From NCBI RefSeq assembly GCF_045679555.1, contig NC_092115.1, positions 38,045,728 through 38,109,727 on the forward strand: a stretch of DNA of 64,000 nt, given 5' to 3'. Of this stretch, positions 1 through 40,550 are shown in pieces. The position numbers and the translations under genes were made by a program. The number at the start of each line of letters is the position of its first letter. The first letter of the stretch is position 1. The stretch is from Salvelinus alpinus (lineage: Eukaryota > Chordata > Actinopteri > Salmoniformes > Salmonidae). The notes below the pieces were generated by a model. The model was not told where the DNA came from and searched no databases. It saw nothing but the letters and a program-made list of their open reading frames with translations.

Positions 1-233
1 TAAAACATGTAATGATAACTCAATCAGCGCACATACAGCTGGGAACTAGATATCCCACGTCTCCATTGAGATAATCATTTTGGATGGATATTTGTTCCCA
101 TGGGGTCTTCACGGAGTGGCCCATACTGTATCGTTAGCTCGAGATAGGATGCCACACATTCCACAGGATCCACCTCGGACCTTGGGCCCGTTGGAACTGA
201 GGGAGGAAGAGAGAGAGAGAGAGAGAGAGAGGA

Positions 234-330
<97 letters not shown>

Positions 331-1019
331 ACTGCAAGAGCAGCTCAGATCCCCTCTGACTGAGCGTATTGTATGTATTGTATGTTCCAGGGTGATTTAA
401 GGAAAGGCTTCCTTACAGCCTCTGCATCAGCTGTGCACGTTCACATCATTTGTGTTCCACCTACGGAACAATCCGCGTTCCCGTTTGAATAGGACTCCCA
501 AAGAAATGTTGGAGATATACATGAATATAAACCAGACTTTCCCATTGCGCATCATATATGCCTGTCAAATGTAAATACACACATTTTGACAAAGGCTTTC
601 TTAGGTTGTGTAGGCCCACGCTGTCTGGACGTGTTTTGCACAGAAGGTAGCGCACTTGCCCTGTTGTTGGTTCAAGATCCGAACAGTCTGTTCTCTCTCA
701 GTCTTCCAAAGCCATAACATCGTTCTACTCTGCATTCCTTGATGGGCCCCTGTCCTGAGGCAGGGCGCCAAGCCAACATAGTGACAATTTAAAAAGATTC
801 CCGGTGTGGCACGCCGCACGCGCATACTTTCCACCGGGTTTTGGGGGGATTTATTTCTCCAGGCAGGTAATATAACAATCATCGCGCATGAATAGGCAGT
901 TTGGTTAGCCCTGCCCTGTCCCAGAAAGAGAGCGAGAGAGAGAGAGAGCGAGAGAGCGAGAGCGAGAGAGAGAGGATTAGTGGACACCTTTGCTCAGGCT
1001 TTCAGACCAACTCGCAGCC
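1..1019. other. cnmd upstream region
   Basis: No coding exon is seen here. It holds the long GA microsatellite (207-328), a short GA-rich stretch just before the start codon (927-974) and otherwise unremarkable sequence. The cnmd promoter and 5' UTR must lie at least partly here, but I see no convincing TATA box and cannot place the transcription start. Confidence 0.5.
207..328. repeat. (GA)n microsatellite
   Basis: About 120 bp of nearly pure GA dinucleotide with a few GGAA interruptions. The open reading frame through it is low-complexity Arg-Glu and not a gene. Confidence 0.95.
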
Positions 1020-7573
<6,554 letters not shown>

Positions 7574-8130
7574 ACACTCCCTGCCTAGACCTGGAGTGGT
7601 AGAATCCAGAGAAAGACAGGTGGTGGAGAGAGAGAGAGGGGGAGAGAGAGAGAGAGAGGGGAAAGAAAAACAGAGAAAGGGGGGGAAGGGGGTAGAGAGG
7701 GGAGCGAGGGAGAAAGAGAGATAGGTCAACACCAAATTGAGTAATTAGCTTGGCTAGGTATAGTGCAGTTCACTTAGGATTTGGGCAAGGGAGAGAGACA
7801 AAGATTATTTTTTAAAGGGGAGCGAGCAAACAATCAATCAAGGATATTCAGTTTTCAACCATAACAGAGAAATATGTATGCTGTGACACATACGGTACGT
7901 AGGCTACAATACCATACGTTGTATATCATTATTCATACCATACTCTTAAGAGTACTTGCATACTACATACCCTGTGATGACAACCTGTCTGATCTTGTCA
8001 CCTTTTTGTATATTGTATATCAATAGTTGTATCTTATTAGTGACTGACATGACGGATAGTGATGTGTAAACTTACCTTTCAGTTTTTCCCTTTGCCTTTT
8101 GATGGAAATAAATGTAAGCCATAACAAGTA
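7574..8130 (+). other. cnmd 3' UTR (inferred)
   Basis: Starts after the stop and runs through a GA-rich stretch (about 7627-7712) to the AATAAA at 8107. Extent inferred from the signal only. Confidence 0.55.
8107..8112 (+). promoter_or_regulatory. candidate cnmd poly(A) signal AATAAA
   Basis: Canonical hexamer 534 bp after the stop codon, in GAAATAAATG context. Confidence 0.55.
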
Positions 8131-9899
8131 TTCTGTAGGCAGAAGTTAAAGTAAATGAGTTGGACTAGACTGTCAGCTGTGCGTGTCTGTAGCTATTCAT
8201 CACGCCAGTGAGAAATGTTTCTGTCATCCAGACCTTTGTTACTCATTTCCCAACAGTTTCTCCAGAAGTAGAGCCTACTAACATCTACTGTACACCGTCT
8301 GGTATTCTCCTTAAAACACTGCGTATTCTCCATCAGCGTTAAATAACTATTTCAAAGTGCAAATACAATGAATAAATGGTATTTTAAGTAATCATATAAA
8401 CGCATCATTTTTGCATCACTAGATCATAGTAGCGCATTAGTTCAGTAATGTACTGACCTCAAAAGAGAAGACAATTCATACTGTGCAAAGCAAATGAGTC
8501 TACTGCATGTTATGGTTCAACAGCCGAGATCAATGATACTATACATACAGTACGCGTGCAGGCACACTTACACAAGCAGCCGTATGTACATGCAAACACA
8601 CACTGGAGTTTATACAAAATACAGTAGTTGATCAATAAGGTCAAAAACTGGAGCGCAGCAGAGTTTGAGAGGTCTGGGTGGCTATAATGAGACTAAAAGA
8701 CTATGCAGCCGTCACGCTCTGATCTTACCCACGATGCAAAGTGCTTAGCTCCTTTTGATGTCAGGAGAGCAGCTCCAGGCAGGGGTATGGGAGGGGGCAG
8801 CGTGTGTGTGTGCGATGCAGTTATATCCGAAGCCACAAACAGTTTTTGATTGTCACGAGAGATGAAACGACGTGCAATGCATCTAACACAACTCAGCGAG
8901 GAAGGGGTGTGTGAGTGAGTATGAATTTAAAACTTAACTAGGTGTGAGAGCTGATGATGCGGATAGCAGGCAGGCAAATGCATATTAATGCTCCCGTGCT
9001 TCTTTTACGCAACGCCCACTCGTAGCAGAGAGAAGCGGAGCGTGTGAGGATGAGGTCTATGCCTTCTCTAATACAGTAGATCAAAACAGTACGATAAGCG
9101 TGTTTGGGATTGGTGATGCTAGCTTTCTTCAGGTCTCAACACTAAACACAGCAAAACTCAAAATTGTGATCCAGAAAATAAATCATTTATTTACATTGAA
9201 GTTTGAATCACATTGAGGAAAAGGAAATTAAGACTCCAGACTTCCATTTCATGACTGTATTGCTGCTGATGTGGAAAAAGAAATTATTCTACGAGTGTAC
9301 AGAAGAGAAAAAAAAGGGGTTTCATTTTTCTTAAAAGCAGTGAATGAGGCGATAGAAACATTTCCAACCTCCAACCCACCCCAGAAAAACAACAGGCTTT
9401 GAAAACAAGAACCGGCCATTGCTGAGACAAGAAGAGGTGAAAAGGGTTTCCGTTTCAACTCATCACCACCTTTAACCAGGTTAACCATCAAACAGCCAGA
9501 ACTGACCATGAGGATGATTCCTACTGTTTCTAGGAAAAACAGTTTGATATATCTATGACAGTCTTCATAGAGTGTGAGAATGGTCTAATGGAGGGTAAAT
9601 AGTGGTTTCTGGATTGCTGCTGAGAATCACCAAAGCTCTAAAAACCAATATTGACAGACAGACTGGAAGGGGGAGGTGTTGGAAAAGGTGGGTTTTGGCG
9701 AATAAGGTGGATGTCCATCGGAGGCAGAGAGAACGAGAGAGTTGGCCGGGAGAAAGCAATATTGACAGACTGCCTGGGATGAGGAGTGTGTGTGGGGTGG
9801 GTGGGGTAGAGGAGATATGGGGCGGTCCATTTGAGCCAGAGAGGGGGAGCGTAGGACTGTGTAGTACAGAGAGAGCGAGAGAGACACCCCTCTGGTTCT
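8131..9899. other. convergent gap between cnmd and sugt1, including sugt1 3' UTR
   Basis: Both genes end here tail-to-tail. I see no coding exon or recognisable repeat in 8131-9180. From about 9180 to 9899 the sequence is likely the sugt1 3' UTR (minus strand). Confidence 0.6.
9186..9191 (-). promoter_or_regulatory. candidate sugt1 poly(A) signal AATAAA
   Basis: TTTATT on the plus strand, about 710 bp after the sugt1 stop. It is the nearest good canonical hexamer I noticed. Confidence 0.45.
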
Positions 9900-32739
<22,840 letters not shown>

Positions 32740-33010
32740 GTGGCTAGAAGTGTTGTCAGTGGGAGAAAGAGCAGAGACTAGCTAGCTGGAAAGTTCTAGA
32801 TGGGAATCAGAAAACGAAACTATGCTGGAGAATGGAGCCTAAACTCTTGCGCTATAGTTCAGTCAAAGATGTGTGTAAGTAAACCAAGATAGACCACTGC
32901 CTGTCATTTCCAATGGTAACAAATGAGCCCAAGTGGGCAGAACAAGCAGAGCCAAGCACGAACGAGCGAGATCCTATTGGTGCGTTCTAGCATCATCTGC
33001 ATATTTCCGT
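32740..33010 (-). promoter_or_regulatory. sugt1 promoter region with candidate HSE and CCAAT
   Basis: On the minus strand upstream of the ATG there is a CCAAT box (plus strand ATTGG, about 32975) and, about 50 bp before the ATG, an array GAA-AG-TTC-TA-GAT (plus 32789-32801) close to a heat-shock element. TSS not determined. Confidence 0.35.
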
Positions 33011-33643
33011 TAAGGGAACACAAGCTATGTGAAGCGCGCGTGTGCAATAACTATTCCCCATTGCACTCCTAAACAACACGATTTTTAAAAACTTTTGCAA
33101 CGGGTAAAGTTTGCTAAACTTAATCCACTCTGTTCATAACATATTCTAGTTTTGGGAACATAAACCTGTATTGAGATCAAATGTTTAATCGATGAGAACA
33201 TTTGCCGAATGTCGACCAAAATCCATCTCGTTCCATCTTCTGGCTTCCTGTCACTACCATATTGGTAGTGAGTGGAAAGGCAAAGCGGATGCTTCACATT
33301 TAAACATCCAGTGAAATATCTGTCTCATTGTTCTATCTGTGGTGCAGTGAGTGGATTGGAGCACAGTGTAGTAGGCATGCGCCGTGCGGGCCTGTCAACG
33401 GTCAGCTGGGTAGGCGCAGTTGCTGCTGTAGCTGTTGCTGCTTCTTCTTCGGTATTATGGCGTTCGCACATTTTGTTTGTGCATGCCGCCACCTATTGTG
33501 CGGTAGTGTGTGGTCAATCACCTTACATTTTGTGATACAAACTTAAAAAAGGAAAGGGAAAAAGGACCAAAAAAACTAACCCTACACCCAATACACCACT
33601 ATTTCATAAAGATACAAATCACCACCCCATTCCACCTATATTA

Positions 33644-33844
33644 TTTTTTATTATTTATTATTTTACAATGACAGCCTACCCTGGCCAAACCCTAATCCGG
33701 ACGACCCTGGGACAATTGTGCGCCGCCCTATGGGACTCCCAATCACGGCCAGTTGTGATACAGTCTGGAATCAAACCAGGGTCCGTAGTGACACATCTAG
33801 CACTAAGATGCAGTGCCTTAGACTGCTGCGCCACTCGGGAGCCC
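33644..33844 (-). mobile_element. tRNA-derived salmonid SINE (GGCTCCCGAGTGGCGCAGCA type)
   Basis: Minus strand: GGCTCCCGAGTGGCGCAGCA, then CACTGCATCTTAGTGCTAGA, CCTGGTTTGATTCCAG (B-box-like), CGATTGGGAGTCCCATAGGG-type middle and an A-rich tail. Same family as 47079-47300 and 55084-55340. Confidence 0.9.
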
Positions 33845-33879
33845 TATATACACCACCCCATTCCCCATTCCACGGCGTA

Positions 33880-36217
33880 CACATCACTGACAATCTGAAA
33901 TGGTCCACCCACACAGACAGTGTGGTGAAGTAGGCGCTTGTCTGTACAGTATGTAGGCGCAAGTAGGAGGCTGAAGAAATGTGGCTTGGCCCCTAAGACC
34001 CTCGGAAACCTTTACAGATTCACAATTGAGAGCATCTTGTCGGGATGTATCACCACCTGGTACGGCAACTGCACCGCCCGCAACCACAGGGTTCTCCAGA
34101 GGGTGGTACGGTCTGCCCAACGCATCACCAGGGCACACTGCCTGCCCTCCAGGACACCTATAGCACCCGATGTCACAGGAAGGCCAAAAAGATCATCAAG
34201 GACATCAACCACCCGAGCCACGGCCTGATCACCCCGCTATCATCCAGAAGGCGAAGTCAGTACAGGTGCATCAAAGCTAGGACAGAGAGACTGAAAAACA
34301 GCTTCTATCTCAAGGCCATCAGACTGTTAAATAGCCATCACTAGCCAGGTACAACCCAGCTACTCAACCCTGCACATTAGAGGCTGCTGCCCTATATAAA
34401 TATAGACATAAAATCACTGGCCACTTTAATAATGGAGCACTATTCACTTTAATAATGCTTACATACTGCTTTACTCATCTCATAATGTTACATACTGATT
34501 TACTCATCTCATATGTATATACTGGATTCTATTATACTGTATTTCAGTCAATGCCACTATGACATTGCTCGTCCTAATATTTATATATTTCTAAATTCTA
34601 TTATTTTACTTTTAGATTTGTGTATTGTTGTGAATGATTAGATACTGCTGCACTGTTGGAGCTAGGAACACAAGCATTTCGCTACACACGCAATAACATC
34701 TTCTAAATAAACTCAGCAAAAAAGAAATGTCCTCTCACTGTCAACTTTACTTTTCAGCAAACGTAACATGTGTAAATATTTGTATGAACAAAACAAGATT
34801 TAACAACTGAGACATAAATTGAGCAAGTTCCACAGACATGTGACTAACAGAAATTGAATAATGTGTCCCTGAACAAAGGGGGGGTCAAAATCAAAAGTAA
34901 CAGTCAGTATCTGGTTTGGCCACCAGCTGCATTAAGTACTGCAGTGCATCTCCTCCTCATGGACTGCACCAGATTTGCCAGTTCTTGCTGTGAGATGTTA
35001 CCTCACTCTTTCACCAAGGCACCTGCAAGTTCCCGGACATTTCTGGGGGGAATGGCCCTAGCCCTCACCCTCCGATCCAACAGGTCCCAGACGTGCTCAA
35101 TGGGATTGAGATCCGGGCTCTTTGCTGGCCATGGCAGAACACTGACATTCCTGTCTTGCAGGAAATCACGCACAGAACAAGCAGTATGGCTGGTGGCATT
35201 GTCATGCTGGCCATGTCAGGATGAGCCTGCAGGAAGGGTACCACATGAGGTAGGAGGATGTCTTCCCTGTAATGCACAGAGTTGAGATTGCCTGCAATGA
35301 CAACAAGCTCAGTCTGATGATGCTGTGACACACCGCCCCAGATCATGACGGACCCTCCACCTCCAAATCTATCCCGCTCCAGAGTACAGGCCTCGGTGTA
35401 AAGCTCATTCCTTCGACGATAAACTCGAATCCGACCATCACCGCTGGTGAAACAAAACCACTGCTCATCAGTGAAGAGCCCTTTTTACCAGTCCTGTCTG
35501 GTCCAGCGACGGTGGGTTTGTGCCCACAGGTGACGTTGTTGCCGGTGGTGTCTGATGAGGACCTGCCTTACAACAGGCCTACAAGCCCTCAGTCTAGCCT
35601 CTCTGAGCCTATTGCGGACAGTCTGAGCACTGATGGAGGGATTGTGCGTTCCTGGTGTAACTCGGGCAGTTGTTGTTGCCATCCTGTACCTGTCCCGCAG
35701 GTGTGATGTTCGGATGTACCGATCCTGTGCAGGTGTTGTTACACGTGGTCTGCCACTGCGAGGACGATCAGCTGTCCGTCCTGTCTCCCTGTAGCGCTGT
35801 CTTAGGCGTCTCACAGTACGGACATTGCAATTTATTGCCCTGGACACATCTGCAGTCCTCATGCTTCCTTGCAGCATGCCTAAGGCACATTCACGCAGAT
35901 GAGCAGGGACCCTGGGCATCTTTCTTTGGTGTTTTTCAGAGTCAGTCTTTAGTGTCCTAAGTTTTCATAACTGTGACCTTAATTGCCTACCGTCTGTAAG
36001 CTGTTAGTGTCTTAACGACCGTTCCACAGGTGCATGGTCATTAATTGTTTATGGTTCATTGAACAAGCATGGGAAACAGTGTTTAAACCCTTTACAATGA
36101 AGATCTGTGAAGTTATTTGGATTTTTCCGAATTATCTTTGAAAGACAGGGTCCTGAAAAAGGGATGTTTCTTTTTTTGCTGAGTTTATGTGCATGTGACC
36201 AAAACTATTTGATTTGA
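33880..36217 (+). mobile_element. LINE 3' fragment, interrupted by a Tc1-like element
   Basis: 33886-34343 encodes the C-terminal end of a LINE ORF2 (HITDNLKWSTHTDSVVK, then LYRFTIESILSGCITTWYGN, and in another frame ERLKNSFYLKAIRLLNSHH). The 3' UTR follows (CATTTCGCTACACACGCAAT) and resumes after the insert with TGTGCATGTGACCAAAACTA ending TTTGATTTGATTT. 5'-truncated, with at least two frame changes and an in-frame stop; not functional. Jockey/L2-like type; exact clade not determined. Confidence 0.85.
34708..36187 (-). mobile_element. Tc1-like transposon nested in the LINE
   Basis: Flanked by TA on both sides (34708-34709 and 36186-36187). Inverted ends AACTCAGCAAAAAAGAAATG and the mirrored ...CTTTTTTTGCTGAGTT. 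Minus-strand transposase pieces: 35919-35485 starts MPRVPAHLRECALGMLQGSM and contains the helix-turn-helix region; 35346-35065 contains MIWGGVSQHHQTELVV. The central catalytic region is frame-disrupted and short of bases, so it is inactive. Confidence 0.93.
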
Positions 36218-36377
36218 TTTAGACCCCAACTGATCCTTCACCAGGCTGATGGCCTGTGAGGACTGGACCCTTTTGTTCAACACACCTTGTAACTCTGCAG
36301 TAAAACCTCATACAACCAAGTGCTTCCCTGCAGCTGCCACCACATCTATTTTCTGTCCCGGCACCCCAATGGTGGAA

Positions 36378-37165
36378 CCAGCTTCCCCCTGAAGATAGGA
36401 CAGCATTGTCCCTGCCCAGCTTCCCCCTGAAGATAGGACAGCATTGTCCCTGCCCAGCTTCCCCCAGAAGATAGGACAGCATTGTCCCTGCCCAGCTTCC
36501 CCCTGAAGATAGGACAGCATTGTCCCTGCCCAGCTTCCCCCAGAAGATAGGACAGCATTGTCCCTGCCCAGCTTCCCCCTGAAGATAGGACAGCATTGTC
36601 CCTGCCCAGCTTCCCCCTGAAGATAGGACAGCATTGTCCCTGCCCAGCTTCCCCCTGAAGATAGGACAGCATTGTCCCTGCCCAGCTTCCCCCTGAAGAT
36701 AGGACAGCATTGTCCCTGCCCAGCTTCCCCCTGAAGATAGGACAGCATTGTCCCTGCACAGCTTCCCCCTGAAGATAGGACAGCATTGTCCCTGCCCAGC
36801 TTCCCCCTGAAGATAGGACAGCATTGTCCCTGCACAGCTTCCCCCAGAAGATAGGACAGCATTGTCCCTGCCCAGCTTCCCCCTGAAGATAGGACAGCAT
36901 TGTCCCTGCCCAGCTTCCCCCAGAAGATAGGACAGCATTGTCCCTGCCCAGCTTCCCCCTGAAGATAGGACAGCATTGTCCCTGCCCAGCTTCCCCCTGA
37001 AGATAGGACAGCATTGTCCCTGCCCAGCTTCCCCCAGAAGATAGGACAGCATTGTCCCTGCCCAGCTTCCCCCTGAAGATAGGACAGCATTGTCCCTGCC
37101 CAGCTTCCCCCTGAAGATAGGACAGCATTGTCCCTGCCCAGCTTCCCCCAGAAGATAGGACAGCA
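36378..37165. repeat. 38-bp minisatellite, 21 copies
   Basis: Unit of 38 bp beginning CCCAGCTTCCCCCTGAAGAT. Variant A has CAGAAG where the main form has CTGAAG (copies 3, 5, 13, 15, 18, 21); copies 11 and 13 have CACAGC for CCCAGC. Since 38 is not a multiple of three and the minus strand has no stop in any frame of the unit, all three minus frames are open for 260-288 codons. These are not genes. Confidence 0.95.
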
Positions 37166-37230
37166 GAGTCCCACTAACTGTAAGTCGCTCGGGATAAGAG
37201 TGTCTGCTAAATGACTAAAATATAAATTGA
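37166..37230 (+). repeat. 3' tail of a dispersed salmonid repeat
   Basis: CTAACTGTAAGTCGCTCGGG ... GTGTCTGCTAAATGACTAAA is the very common fish SINE/LINE-like 3' tail (GTAAGTCGCTCTGGATAAGA...). It sits directly after the last minisatellite unit. Confidence 0.7.
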
Positions 37231-37303
37231 CATTCCATTTCTACGGTACAGTTTATAACCATGGCAATGAATGCTAACAAGTCAACCTTACTGAAGCACA
37301 AAT

Positions 37304-37720
37304 TCATAATATTGGCATAGGCCTATTACTCACACCTGACTCATCAGCCTCTACTCTCTTCACTGCCTCAGCATACGACACCTTCTGTTCTACTCCGACC
37401 CTGGCAACCTCAAGCGGTCTCTCTTGCACTGGGCACTTCTGATCCCCAGCAACATGGGCACCCCCACAATTGACACACACTGTTTTTTCCACCCATACTA
37501 CACAGTCCTTTGTCCCATGCCATCCTGCACACTTCTCCCATCTCGGAACTTCCCTCCAACAAACTGCAGCAACATGACCATAAGCTTGGCATCTGAAACG
37601 CCTTAGTGGGTTCAGCACAAACACTTTCACTGGGTAACATGACTAACAGGTAAAGACTCTGCTTCAAAACTCAGAACGGACAATGTCTTCCCAGTTTCAC
37701 CATGCTCGCGCCGCACCAAA
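37304..37720 (-). pseudogene. zinc-knuckle retroelement ORF relic (probably LINE ORF1)
   Basis: Minus-strand frame with CCHC-type knuckles (CQAYGHVAAVC, CAGWHGTKDC, CVNCGGAHVAGDQKC) followed by VSYAEAVKRVE. This combination is familiar from non-LTR retrotransposon ORF1 proteins of fish. Element is fragmentary and broken; a different retroelement class cannot be excluded. Confidence 0.6.
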
Positions 37721-37799
37721 CGGTAGGCGTCACAGACACAGGGAATTTTGTGCGGGTGAGGAACATTTAAGGTTTGCCAAAAAACTACCAGGATTCATT

Positions 37800-39521
37800 T
37801 AAAATTAAAACTTTATTTCATGAAAACAATAATTCCTCTTTTATCAACTACTTCTGTATAATAAATTGCATGAAAACGTCAGAATGAACATCAATAAATT
37901 GATTGATAGTATAAAAGCCTGGTACAGCATTTCCACAATTACATTTTAACCAAGTTTCTTCACACAATATAACAATAACAAATATATCAAAGCCTTCCAG
38001 ATAAATCAGAGAAGCATGAGGCAATATTATCAAAGGAAAAGATTGCATATGAACAATCTGCTTTTTATTAGGAGCCAAGGTCTTACGGCTTTGCAAGGCA
38101 TTAGATAGAGGATCCTCGTAGGAACAGCAAAACTAACCATAGATCTAGGCCAAAAGAGTCTAGGCCAAAAGAGCAACATCATCTTACCTCTTTACAGATG
38201 AGTTAGAACGTTTGGGAACTGGGACCATATATACTGTGTGCAGAAATAAAAACACATACAAACCTGAGACAACTGACGGAAAAACAAAATATATACACAC
38301 ACAACAAAAAAATCAAGGCATATGGTCCAAGAAAGCACAGTCATAGCTACTACAGCATATCAGGAATTAATATCTGGAATGCTAACAGGACTGTCTGTCA
38401 GAAGGGCACTGGGTAGAAGTTGCCCATAGGGGCAAATCTAGGATCAGTTTACAATCACCAAATAATAACCAGGGAACACCACAAAACGGACTTTAGATCA
38501 GTGTCAATAGAACATTACTGACTCTGGCAGAAGTACTTTCACACTCTCCAAAAAAGCCAGAGAGAAGTTATCAGGCACCCTGTCAACATTAATGCTTCTT
38601 AATCTCAAAGCCAACAGTACTGCTGCAAAGATTACACAGAAAATCCTTTTTGATTTGGATTTGTATTCTTTTCTGAAAACATGAACGTAAAGCCTGTAGC
38701 CGTCATTGGAAAGTTAACAGTCATAATAATCTCTATGGAATGTATCCCCTGAACAGATCAGCTACGACACGTTTACCACAAGCACTGATGGTGTGTCTTC
38801 TACTATTGTGGGTGACAGCGTGAGTGTGTGTTTGCGTTGAAGATCATCAAGTGCCACAGACATAAAACAATGTTTAGGCGCAATATGCAGTAGCTAGCGT
38901 GCTACAGATCAAGGCTGTCTTTCGTGAAAGCTGGAACAGAATTGTTTGAAGATTTTAGGCACTTTTGGTGGGCGAGAGTAAGAGTGGGGGACAAATAAAT
39001 GGCACATGAAGAGTTAACATTCGTGCAAAGCTTTGATCATGGCAGAGGAAAGAAAATAGAGAGAAAAAAAGCACAGTGTGCAAGCTCCCATGCATACAGT
39101 GGAGCTGAAGTGCAAACAGAGAGTAGCGCAGGATGTTCTGCAGAGTGGCTGTAGATTCCAGTGCACGTCTATCGTCTTTGGTGGAGAATTCGAATGGCCA
39201 CCATGTTGGTACCAAGAGTTCTAAGACAATGACATTCTACTTAGAATGCCTATTAGAATGTTATCGTCATGGAGTGTTTGGTGCCAACATGGAAGTCCGT
39301 TTGGTTAACTCTCTGTAAAAATGGCTCTGGTGCATAAGGGAATGTAAGAGTGCGAGACAAAGACTATTCAGATCTGTCACATCTGTAAAATATATCAAAT
39401 TTACATCACATCTGTCCATCATCGTTCTCAGAGGTCTCCCTTTTCAATCACTGTCCTCTGTAGTTGTCTTGACTAGGAGGAGATGACAGCGACCGACACT
39501 GACCAGATGTCTCGAGGCATC
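37800..39521 (-). other. elf1 3' UTR (inferred)
   Basis: About 1.7 kb after the elf1 stop without an obvious interspersed repeat, in contrast to its surroundings, and ending near a canonical poly(A) signal at 37812-37817. This suggests a long 3' UTR kept free of insertions. Confidence 0.5.
37812..37817 (-). promoter_or_regulatory. candidate elf1 poly(A) signal AATAAA
   Basis: TTTATT on the plus strand (CTTTATTTCATG). Another TTTATT lies at about 38065, so use is uncertain. Confidence 0.4.
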
Positions 39522-40155
39522 CTACTCCCTGGTCAGTCCTGAGTCTAGGTCCTCCTCTGTCTCAACCTCCAGCTTCCCCTGCTTGACAGGGCAGGTCACG
39601 GGTTGTAACTGCAGAGTCACTATCTGACTGGTGGTCTGTTCTGCAGTAGCAGCCTGTCTCTCACACATACTCCCCAGCAGCTGAGCGGTTCTGAAGACCG
39701 ACCCGTGCTGACCGGGCTGCAGAGACTGCACGTTCTGCAGGGTGCGCAGCATCTCAGCTGAGACTATAGGCAGGTGCTGCTGCTGGATCAGACTGCCTCC
39801 CAGTGGTCGAAGAACTGTTCTGCGCTGGGCTGGGGATCGGGACTCGGATTGTGGGCCGGGTTGGTGCCGCTGGGCTGTTGCCGGACTACTGCTGGTCTGT
39901 CTGGACCATTGGTAACCTGGTCTAGAGGAGGGGGGAGGAGGAGGGAAAGAATGCTCGTAGGACGCTAAATCGTCCAGGGATTGGTCGCTGGAGGGCGGGC
40001 TTTCCTCTGGAACGTCTTCATCATCCTCATGATTACCTTGGTCCTCCTGGTCTTCATCACCACTGATGAAGACCATGTCCTTGGGCAGGGAAGCAAACTG
40101 GTACACCAGCCTCTGGCCCTCCACCTTGTTCAGGATCCCACGCTGGTAGTAGTAC
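39522..40155 (-). CDS. elf1: elf1 coding exon 7 (terminal)
   Basis: Residues 241-451: end of ETS ([20 protein letters not shown]), acidic [19 protein letters not shown], Pro-rich PPPPPSS, Gln/Ser-rich tail and LTRE-stop. Confidence 0.94.
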
Positions 40156-40504
40156 CTGTTAGGGGCAGAGATAGGTCAGCTTTGATACACACCTGCAGGG
40201 CCACAGATAGAAAGTTGAGTTTTGTTCAAATGAATAATAATATGTAAGTTAACTACAGCGTACCTGAGAGCTCGGCCCATGGTCTCATAGTTCATGTCTG
40301 GTTTGTTTTTGTGTTTTCCCCAGAGTCGGGCCACAGCCTTAGAGTTGACCAGCTTAAAGATCCCTGCATGCCGATTGGTCCATTTGATATAGCGGGGACA
40401 GGCCTGACGGTCTTGAAGAAGCTCAATCAGGAACTGCCACAGATACAGAGTGTTACCTGAAACATGAGAGGTGAGATTGAGTGTTCTGTTCTCTCTCTGT
40501 GTGT

Positions 40505-40550
<46 letters not shown>

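Noticed and set aside
80-400. 106-codon frame rich in Arg-Glu
   Set aside because: It is the GA microsatellite read as protein.
33272-33546. Plus-strand frame MRRAGLSTVSWVGAVAAVAV... upstream of sugt1
   Set aside because: Hydrophobic Ala/Val stretch without recognised family or splice support; adjoining sequence looks like dispersed repeat.
36219-37174. Three overlapping frames of 260-288 codons
   Set aside because: Produced by a 38-bp tandem unit without stops; no start context, splice signals or family similarity.
38440-38500. CTAGGATCAG...-like phrase shared with 54330 and 62370
   Set aside because: Probably an old dispersed repeat, but too diverged to bound.
39774-40247. Plus-strand frames opposite the last elf1 exon
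   Set aside because: Antisense shadows of the elf1 coding sequence.
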